The notes under the pieces: model-generated
What the model saw: only the letters and a program-made list of their open reading frames with translations
Told to the model about the DNA's origin: nothing
Database searches by the model: none
Source of the DNA: Lingula anatina
Lineage: Eukaryota > Brachiopoda > Lingulata > Lingulida > Lingulidae
DNA: 20,514 nt
NCBI RefSeq assembly: GCF_001039355.2
Contig: NW_019774102.1
Location: forward strand, 1-20,514
Direction of reading: 5' to 3'
Shown here: piece after piece, positions 10,785-18,043 of the stretch
Numbering within the stretch: the stretch's first letter is position 1
Layout: every line of letters starts with the position of its first letter
Translations under genes and position numbers: made by a program

Positions 10785-11969
10785 GACTAGTGTTACGGAA
10801 GTCATTACCAAGTCATGGCAATGCAAATTGCGCAAATATCTGTGTTGTGTGCGCTTTCAGAAAATGCTGTGTGACGTGCATGAGCCTGATGCAATGTTGA
10901 CTAGACCATTGACTATGTTATTTTAGAAAATAATTTGGAAAGTGGTAGGAAGTTGAGGCTTCTTTGTAATTCTTATTACAATGCATTTATTCTGTGGTGG
11001 CATTACAGTTCAGTGATAAACTGTGTCATATTTTTGTTTTCACATATATATATGGATTGGAAATCAAAATGATCGTCTTTTCGTACAAACCTGAAGATTT
11101 GATGAGGAATTTAAGCAGGGAAAATTAAGTCAACTGAAATACTTAGTCTGGTGTTCTGTAGCCTAAAATTTCTAGAAGTCATTGAACTTTGATATTGGCA
11201 GATATCTTGACTGATGATATAAGGTTTTGAGACATATATTTGGTCCAAGCTTTCATNTTTCGTACAAACCTGAAGATTTGATGAGGAATTTAAGCAGGGA
11301 AAATTAAGTCAACTGAAATACTTAGTCTGGTGTTCTGTAGCCTAAAATTTCTAGAAGTCATTGAACTTTGATATTGGCAGATATCTTGACTGATGATATA
11401 AGGTTTTGAGACATATATTTGGTCCAAGCTTTCATTTTGTCTTCCTTTTTCATTTGAAAAAAAAAAAGATTGTTTCTCCTTTAAATCAGATAATTGATCC
11501 CACTGAACCATCGATTTTCAAATTTAGTTTTTGAAGATTCAAATGAAACAGTTTGTTTGGTATTTAATAAGTACATCAATTGAGTTTTTATTTTCTTGCA
11601 TTGACACCTTAAATTTACAAAGTGCCAGATTGAGTGTTTATAATTATGCCGTTCATAATATTGCTTTTTTTTTGTCAAAATGATTAGTCTGTGTATTTTT
11701 GGTTTTGACACATTTATGAAATATTTATCCATAGTGCATTGTCAGCTTCAAACAATCTACATTGTTAAGAATGAAGTTTCTAAGTTTAAGATTTTATGTT
11801 GGATTTTTTGTTATATATGTAATGTTCAGTCATATGCAGTAATGCATATAGCCACTCATAATTTTAAATAGTTTCTGTACATACTGAAGGTTTGGTAAAT
11901 TAAGAAAATATAAACTCTTGTTAGCATGGTTAATCTTGCACACTTGTATTTTCTGGAAACAATAAACAT
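10785..11969 (+). other. IRF 3' untranslated region (inferred end)
   Basis: AT-rich non-coding sequence after the IRF stop. AATAAA occurs at 11961-11966 and 12024-12029, either of which could set the 3' end. The region includes the duplicated 179-bp block at 11079-11436. Confidence 0.5.
11079..11436 (+). repeat. Exact 179-bp direct duplication joined by an N
   Basis: Positions 11079-11256 recur without visible change at 11258-11435, at a period of 179, and the single N at 11257 lies on the junction. Perfect identity with an N at the joint points to an unmerged contig overlap rather than a biological duplication. Confidence 0.93.
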
Positions 11970-12029
11970 ATTTAACAGATCACTTTATCATGATCCTCTT
12001 TATTTTGTCTCTGGTTCTACTGAAATAAA
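11961..12029. terminator. Convergent polyadenylation zone
   Basis: Plus-strand AATAAA at 11961-11966 and 12024-12029 serve the IRF gene. Minus-strand AATAAA (TTTATT on the plus strand, 11999-12004) could serve MTG2. Use of these signals is inferred, not shown. Confidence 0.45.
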
Positions 12030-12360
12030 ATTTCCAAACTCCAAAAATATGGTCATTTGCTTTCAGTGACACCATTCTCCAAATTTCTGAGGTTACCAGT
12101 AAGTATCAGCAGGATTAACTGATAGAAGAGGGTAACCTCCAGTTAACTCTGAAACTCGGGGGGGCACTAATGTAAAATGTAGTTAAGATTTTTTATGAAC
12201 TCTGGCAAAGCCTGTTCAGAATATTATGTGGCCTAAATACATAATGTCTCCTCACCCTCACTGTTCACGTGTCTATAAAACTCCAATAAAAATGTCGACT
12301 CCTCTAAAATATATGTTTTTCTTTTTCAACAAAGAGCTACTTCTAAAATGTCATCAAGTT
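12030..12360 (-). other. MTG2 3' untranslated region (inferred)
   Basis: Non-coding sequence downstream of the MTG2 stop codon. It contains interlocking inverted repeats at 12089-12146 (see findings). Confidence 0.45.
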
Positions 12361-12725
12361 CTAACTTTTGTCTATGTGTTCATCATATATCTTTCTGATA
12401 TGGCATTTAAGTTCTTCAATATTTAATAAAAACTTGGCAGAAACTGGATAAACTGGCAACTGCACCTTCTCTCTTAACAAATCTAAATTTTTCCTGGCCT
12501 TAGGGAGATCTATTTTATTTCCTATGATGGCATGCGGTCTTTCTGACAGCCCAGTCTCAAACTGTTCAAGTTCATATTTCAAGTCCTTCAGCTGCTGCCA
12601 CGGCTCCTCTTGGGAAAGGTCAAGGACATACAGCAAGCAGGAGCATCGCTGAATGTGGCGCAGAAAGGAAAAACCAAGTCCTCTGTTTTTGTGGGCATCT
12701 GTCACTAGGCCTGGGATGTCAGCAA
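12361..12725 (-). CDS. MTG2: MTG2 exon 5: G3-G5 and C-terminus
   Basis: The acceptor is TTCTCCTAG on the minus strand; the exon starts with two bases completing Val and then [17 protein letters not shown]. It carries G3 (DIPG), the LRHIQRC helix, G4 (NKID) and G5 (VSAK), and ends [10 protein letters not shown] then TAG at 12363-12361. The C-terminal tail is short, as in most MTG2 proteins. Confidence 0.95.
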
Positions 12726-15359
12726 CTAGGAGAATTAAACAAAAAATGTAAAATGTAATAATTATTGTAATAAACAGAAATAAACTTGATGCATGGCTGC
12801 CAAAACTAAACTAAAACTTGAATAACAATCGAGTACAGTAAACTTAGAGATCCTAAAAAAAAAGGGGAAGATATTCAATTTTAACTGGAATAAGTTGGAA
12901 ACAGAAGAACTTTCAGTCTTCAAAAAATTCTAAATTGCATTATGAAAGTGTAAAAAATTACACATTGATTTAAATTTTTGTACAATTTTTACATATCAAT
13001 ATCTATCAATTTCATCATTCACTTACTTATTTTGAGCTAATCAAAATCATCAGTTCTACCACAATGGTAGTGATAAGGGAAACAGTTAAAACTGGACTGA
13101 AAATGCATTAAACTGCCTCCGCCCACCCACACCACACCAGTTAACACAACCCTCTTAATTAAGAGATTCTGCTCTTCTCCAAGTGTATACTTGGGCAGTC
13201 TTTTTATCCTAAAATCCCTTTCCCACATCTATAATGGACACAGAGAGATCAGGCAGAAATGGTACAGTTCAAACAAGACACTTACAGTTAAATTTAGGAG
13301 TATAATTATTTTCTATTCAAAACAAAGCAACTTTTTTCATCCCCGTAACCCCCCCCCCTCGCCTATTAATTTCATCATCCAAAGGAGACCTGCCCTCGAC
13401 CCTTACCAGACACTTGTGCGTAATCGTCGTATTGCACCATGCCAATGTGAGGCTTCCTCGTGGTGAATGCGTAAGAGGCAACTTTGGGTCGCGCTCTTGA
13501 TAGAGCCCTCAGTAGGGTGGACTTGCCTGCATTGGGAAAACCTATCTAAAAAGACGGTTTAATCTATAAAGATTATCAGTTATCCTGTTATTAAAAGTAA
13601 TGGTATTTTAATGTCATTTCGATCATTTACTAATTCAGAGCTACATCAGCATCATCAGTGTCTATGATATCTCATGTTGATAACCCATAGTATAGTGAGA
13701 CAAAACAAAAAGAAGCAATTGAAAATAATCCACTCTTCCAAATATCCAGTACAAGGAAAAGGGCAATGGCCAATCATCACTCCACCTACGCATGTTTAGA
13801 AAAAATGAGGTGAAAAACTGGTGACCATCAGAATTTCCGTGGCCAGGATATTAATCTTGGCCCTTCTTATAAAATGCAGAATATAAGTCCAGTGATAAAT
13901 GTTTAAATTTTTTTTTTTAATTTCAAAGGGACACCAGTACATGGATGTGTGAACTAGTATGTACATATTAAATACTTTAGGCATAATACCTTGCCAGTGG
14001 TTTCAATTCATTAACAGCATATCTTACCAGTCCAGCATTAGCCATCACTCTAAGCTCCACCAAATATTGTTCCTCCTCCCCTCTCCCTCCTTCTTCACAT
14101 ATTCTAGGAACTCTCATCTCATTGGACAAAAAGAAATGGTTGCCACGCCCTCCAGCTCCGCCCCTTGCAGCCAAGAACATGTCACCTTCAGAACTCAAAT
14201 CTGCTACCAATTTCTGAGTTTCTAATTCTTTAAAAATTGTTCCTGTTGGTACCTAAAATCAAAACACAACCAATTAAAATTTAATAATACCTGGAAAGAC
14301 CTATGTACATGAGAGAGAGATAAAGAAATAGTGTTGTGGAAAGAAAAAATTTCACAAAAAATTACCAGCAGAGGACTTGATTTACTACTTTACCTTTTTT
14401 TTTAGTATAAAATGTACATTTAACCATAACAGCAGTAATCAGATGAATCTACATCATCAAGGCATATCCAACATGTCAGTTAAGGAGTTTTCCAACCAAC
14501 TCAACTACCTCAATGTATAAATGTTCTGCACTCTTTCCATGGCAACAATTTCCCTCTCCTCTCCCTCCTTCATCAGCCTGGTAAACAGCACGGACCAGGT
14601 TGAGATTAGAGATTTTATTGGATGCCCTGAAGATCACATGACCACCATTCCCGCCATCGCCGCCAGCAGGACCTCCGAATTCCTTAAAGGCTTGCCTTAA
14701 GAACACCATTGAACCATCTCCTCCATTACCACCTCTAACTCGTACTTTACAGTGGTCTGCAAATGATTCATTCTGAAAAAAGAAAAAAAACTCATCTTCA
14801 TGATCTCCAAAACATTTAAAGCACAGCCAAAACTAAAATTTGTTTCCATTTATGACTATAACTATATAATTCACTGAATTAAGCCTGGTCAAATTTCGTA
14901 TTAATTAGAAATGTTAGAAGTATAGCCAGAATATGGTAGCTGCTATTGCTCACATTTTTTCACTGTATACTTATACAGGGGCAGAGGGAAGCTGTCTTCT
15001 TGGTCTTCCGGAAGACAGTCAACATTTTTTCATTTACATTGACAAGCATTTAATTTTTTTCTGACAGACAATGGTCAAAACTGGAGGATGGATCAACACA
15101 GTTAATTTGGAAGTCTGTCAGAAAATATGTTTGGATTTGCCCCTGCAGTACACAAGGTTACAGCAAGGTTATAGTTTAATTACTGAGTAATGAGACTGCA
15201 ATTATAAACATACAAAATACTTACTGTGTTTCCTGCTGCTCTGGTCTTAACTTTCTTTGTGGCAAGCTTGTGAGATGCTACATCAGTGCTACAGTGTCTC
15301 AGTATGGCAGTTCTCACACTCTGCAATAGGTGGCACTGCTGGCATATGTTCTTAAGCAT
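12361..15359 (-). CDS. MTG2: Mitochondrial ribosome-associated GTPase 2 (Obg family), complete coding region
   Basis: Join of complements 15359-15225, 14772-14509, 14252-14028, 13545-13407 and 12725-12361: 1128 nt, 375 residues, in frame throughout. Residues 1 to about 25 ([20 protein letters not shown]) look like an amphipathic mitochondrial presequence. Residues about 50-208 are the Gly-rich Obg fold. The GTPase domain has G1 GFPNAGKST (210-218), G2 FTT (235-237), G3 DIPG (257-260), G4 NKID (324-327) and G5 SAK (350-352). The segment LDLSQEEPW fits MTG2/GTPBP5 rather than GTPBP10. The human protein is about 400 residues. MTG2 acts in the matrix in large mitoribosomal subunit maturation. It converges on the IRF gene. 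Confidence 0.95.
12726..13406 (-). other. MTG2 intron 4
   Basis: AT-rich intron with a ten-base C run near 13349. Short open frames here have no recognisable content. Confidence 0.65.
13407..13545 (-). CDS. MTG2: MTG2 exon 4: P-loop and switch I
   Basis: The acceptor is CTTTTTAG and the donor TCTG|GTAAGG. It encodes [19 protein letters not shown] and then KVASYAFTT, so the Walker A/G1 and G2 motifs are both present and intact. It enters in phase 0 and leaves one base that completes Val in exon 5. Confidence 0.96.
13546..14027 (-). other. MTG2 intron 3
   Basis: A 482-bp intron with no exon or repeat element that I can recognise. Confidence 0.65.
14028..14252 (-). CDS. MTG2: MTG2 exon 3: second half of Obg fold
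   Basis: The acceptor is GATTTTAG and the donor GGACTG|GTAAGA, phase 0 at both ends. It begins [13 protein letters not shown] and contains the Gly-rich RGGAGGRGN loop, the [19 protein letters not shown] segment and then LRVMANAGL, which leads straight into the P-loop exon. Confidence 0.95.
14509..14772 (-). CDS. MTG2: MTG2 exon 2: first half of Obg fold
   Basis: The acceptor is TTCTTTTTTCAG and the donor ATTGAG|GTAGTT, phase 0 at both ends. It begins [20 protein letters not shown] and contains [16 protein letters not shown] and [15 protein letters not shown], the Gly-rich type II helices typical of the Obg domain. Confidence 0.95.
14773..15224 (-). other. MTG2 intron 1 of the coding region
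   Basis: A 452-bp intron containing the nested-hairpin element at 14976-15145. Confidence 0.65.
14976..15145. mobile_element. Possible short MITE with nested hairpins
   Basis: The ends pair as CAGGGGCARA (left CAGGGGCAGA at 14976, right TTTGCCCCTG ending at 15145). Inside, CTGTCTTC pairs with GAAGACAG, and TTTTCTGACAGAC pairs with GTCTGTCAGAAAA. No target duplication is evident, so origin as a transposon is uncertain. Confidence 0.5.
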
Positions 15360-15371
15360 CTCTTGTGAATA
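15225..15371 (-). CDS. MTG2: MTG2 first coding exon with 12-nt 5' leader
   Basis: An acceptor GTGTTTTTAG at 15372 precedes TATTCACAAGAG and the ATG at 15359-15357, so at least one non-coding exon must lie upstream. The 45 codons give a Cys/His/Leu/Arg-rich, acid-poor N-terminus typical of a mitochondrial presequence, then a Lys/Arg-rich stretch. The donor is ACA|GTAAGT, phase 0. This ATG is the first in the exon. Confidence 0.85.
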
Positions 15372-16033
15372 CTAAAAACACATGACAACAGTACTTATGA
15401 ATGCATCGACACAAAACATAATACAACATATAACTTATATAGTACCTACATGATGGGTACAATAAATTTCTACCTTTCCAAGTGATCTACCAATGTTTCC
15501 AATCTCAAATAAAATAGAAGGTAAAAAAACATAACCAACACCTCTACAGTATGTACTTATACAGAAACCTCAGACAAGTTTGCAGTCACTGATAGTAAAA
15601 GGTTCACTACTGTATATTTTAACTGGAAATATTTGTGCTACTACAGTAGTATATACATGTATCTAAATTTCCTCAAGAAAGATTAGGTTTAAACGGGGAA
15701 ATTAAGATATCAAGCTTTGCACAATTAAAATACGACTGTTTGGGGCAGTGTCAAACACATCCTGGATGTCCTTAGGTAAAGATATTTTTAAAAGATTGAT
15801 TTCTTGATGAATTGGAAACATTTTTTTCTCTCAAAACAGTCTTGCAAACAGATCCAGGTGATTTATTTTAATACGTGATGCAGAGTTTAAATAATTTAAT
15901 AAAAAGGTCTTTTTTCCCATTCCTTCTTATCTCAATCTGAGCAATTATCCCTAATGCCTAACTTTGCTGGGTACAATAAGCAAGGCTTTACTTGTGATGA
16001 GAAGAAAATATAAACGCCAAAACTGTGTCTGAG
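15372..16033 (-). other. Upstream region of MTG2, probable 5'-UTR intron
   Basis: AT-rich non-coding sequence between the MTG2 exon and the fold-back element. No exon or repeat recognised. GTCTGAG, one copy of the target duplication, is at 16027-16033. Confidence 0.5.
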
Positions 16034-16631
16034 ATTGCCTCAGTTTTCGGCCTTCCAAGCTCACGGTACCCTTACCGCTGGTAAGGCCTCATAGCAGTAT
16101 GTACAAAAACCTTGAGACACTTAAGTACCTCGAAATGTCCACGTCCTGACAATCTCTGTGGGTCCTCCGTTGTACCTTGTAGTATGTAAATCCAATTAAA
16201 AGTATTTTCGTGTACCTTCAGGCACGATGTTCATAAAGTTTTGGTCATTTTATTTCAGCTTCTTACTGCACTGACACAATAGCACGCCATATTGTGGTAC
16301 ACTTGCGGAAAGGACGACCACCTTTTCAAGGTCGACCTTGAAATGGAGTTGACCTGTTTCATGTTTCCAATGTAAACTTTTAGCGCCCTCGGGTGACGAG
16401 TTGTGAAAAATGGTGTTTGATCCATGTAGGCGACCTAGCTCCAGTTTATAATGTTTTACAAGCATATTTGGCCATCCATTTGCGCTTCTGTCAAATTTGG
16501 CCTACCTTTGCCTTAAAACCTACATGAATAAATATTTGAGAAATTTTATAATTATAGTATTTTATAGCAATAAAAATATATTTAAAAATCACGTATTTTA
16601 TTTTTTTTTATTATTAGTAGTATTATATTTT
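16034..16631 (+). repeat. Left arm of the fold-back element
   Basis: The outer part carries GC-moderate sequence with a donor-like CTG|GTAAGG (16081) and an acceptor-like TTTATTTCAG (ending 16258). A perfect 20-bp palindrome spans 16324-16343. The inner 150 bp is strongly AT-rich. Confidence 0.92.
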
Positions 16632-16981
16632 TATTTCATTTGAGGAAGAGGTCCAGGTGTACAGAGGCCTTGAAGTCGTTTATGTGATGCAAAAATGAAA
16701 TAAATGACTGGTAACTTTTTTGTATTCCCAGAGCGAATGACGCCGATATGTTTTGCGGTTCATTTTTCATTTCCAGTCTTGTATTTTTGACTTGAGCTGC
16801 AATTTATTTATTTATTTATTTTATATATATATATATTTTAATATATATATTTTATCCTCTCCCAGTAGTATTCGGAACACCAGAGCTCGAGCATGTCATC
16901 CATAAAATAATAAATAAACAAAATAAGTAAAAAGTTTTTTTCCTTTTAATGTAATTCATGTATGTATTTTGATTAAGGGCG
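16632..16981. other. Spacer of the fold-back element
   Basis: 350 bp, AT-rich, with ATTT and TA microsatellite runs at about 16801-16850. No coding sequence or further inverted repeat was seen. Confidence 0.8.
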
Positions 16982-17579
16982 AAAATATAATACTACTAAT
17001 AATAAAAAATAATACAATACGTGATTTTTAAATATATTTTTATTGCTATAAAATACTATAATTATAAAATTTCTCAAATATTTATTCATGTAGGTTTTAA
17101 GGCAAAGGTAGGCCAAATTCGACAGAAGCGCAAATGGATGGCCAAATGCTTGTAAAACATTATAAACTGGAGCTAGGTCACCTACATGGATCAAACACCA
17201 TTTTTCACAACTCGTCACCCGAGGGCGCTAAAAGTTTACATTGGAAACATGAAACAGGTCAACTCCATTTCGAGGTCGACCTTGAAAAGGTGGTCGTCCT
17301 TTCCGCAAGTGTACCACAATATGGCGTGCTGTTGTGTCAGTGCAGTAGGAAGCTGAAATAAAATGACCAAAACTTTATGTACATCGTGCCTGAAGGTACA
17401 CGAAAATACTTTTAATTGGATTTACATACTACAAGGTACAACGGAGGACCCACAGAGATTGTCAGAACGTGGACATTTCGAGGTACTTATGTGTCTCAAG
17501 GTTTTTTTGTACATACTGCTATGAGGCCTTACCAGCGGTAAGGGTACCGTGAGCTTGGAAGGCCGAAAACTGAGGCAAT
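16982..17579 (-). repeat. Right arm of the fold-back element
   Basis: The inverted copy of the left arm. One substitution breaks the 20-bp palindrome present in the left arm. Confidence 0.92.
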
Positions 17580-17883
17580 GTCTGAGACTGAGGCAAGCCT
17601 ACAGGTACACACACGCAAAGATTGCTGAGGCAATACACACACATAAACACACTCAGGTAAAAACACGCACAAATAAACATACATCCAACTTAAAATCTGC
17701 ATATTTGTTTCCAATTTTTATAAATAACTTTTAATTGCTTTTTATCAAAACGTTATCGTTGCCTTACCCAGCCTTGACACTTTCCATAAATCCGGAAGTT
17801 GTCCGCAGCAAAAGTAGCTTCTCTTCGACCTGACCAATCAAAAACCAGCATTTCCGTTGCTGCAAATTGTGCATGGAGATCGG
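17580..17883 (+). promoter_or_regulatory. Promoter region, possibly bidirectional (MTG2 and downstream gene)
   Basis: After a CA-rich stretch (about 17606-17672), an ETS/GABP-type CCGGAAGT lies at 17792-17799 and CCAAT at 17834-17838, just before the first coding exon on the plus strand. No TATA box is evident. On the minus strand a donor-like GGCTGG|GTAAGG (GT at 17767-17766) could end a non-coding first exon of MTG2. ETS and CCAAT motifs are common in shared promoters of mitochondrial genes. The assignment is inferred. Confidence 0.55.
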
Positions 17884-17892
17884 ATGATCGCG

Positions 17893-18043
17893 ATGGCATC
17901 AAAGACGGAGGACGAAATCTTACGAAATTCTATGAGTGAAGAAGACCCAAATTATAACAACGTGAGAGAAACAACAGAAACAATTCCAAGATGGGGACCA
18001 CAGCACAAAGGAGCCCAGGAATTAGCGGGACTTTACTCTAGCA
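17893..18043 (+). CDS. First coding exon of an unrecognised gene (partial)
   Basis: The preferred start is ATG 17893, with G at -3 and +4. An in-frame ATG at 17884 has a weaker context, and an out-of-frame ATG at 17873 makes a three-codon upstream frame. The exon encodes MASKTEDEILRNSMSEEDP, a polar acidic stretch, then IPRWGPQHKGAQELAGLYS, ending at donor AGCA|GTAAGT in phase 1. There is no signal peptide or membrane segment. The second half looks conserved in style (Trp-Gly-Pro, then a helix), but I cannot name the family. The frame runs on to 18180 only as intron read-through. No later exon was found in the window. Confidence 0.65.

Larger units (their letters stand above)
16034..17579. 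mobile_element. Fold-back (long terminal inverted repeat) DNA element with 7-bp target duplication
   Basis: The arms at 16034-16631 and 16982-17579 are each 598 bp and inverted relative to one another. I count about 10 substitutions and two 2-bp indels, so about 98% identity. The spacer is 350 bp. Perfect GTCTGAG copies at 16027-16033 and 17580-17586 flank the element. The outer termini begin ATTGCCTCAGTTTTCGGCC. There is no transposase; each arm carries an open frame of 71 or 75 codons, probably chance. It is likely a non-autonomous transposon, superfamily not assigned. Confidence 0.88.

Noticed and set aside
13959-14225. Plus-strand open frame opposite MTG2 exon 3
   Set aside because: It is the antisense shadow of the conserved Obg-domain exon.
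12361-15359. Assignment of the minus-strand gene to GTPBP10 instead of MTG2
   Set aside because: The LDLSQEEPW segment, the ADIPGL context and the [14 protein letters not shown] stretch fit MTG2; GTPBP10 differs around switch II and G4.
16250-17361. The 71- and 75-codon open frames in the two fold-back arms as a real duplicated gene
   Set aside because: They are mirror copies inside a transposon-like repeat. The longer reading start depends on a 2-bp indel between arms, changes between arms are partly non-synonymous, and the peptide has no recognisable motif.
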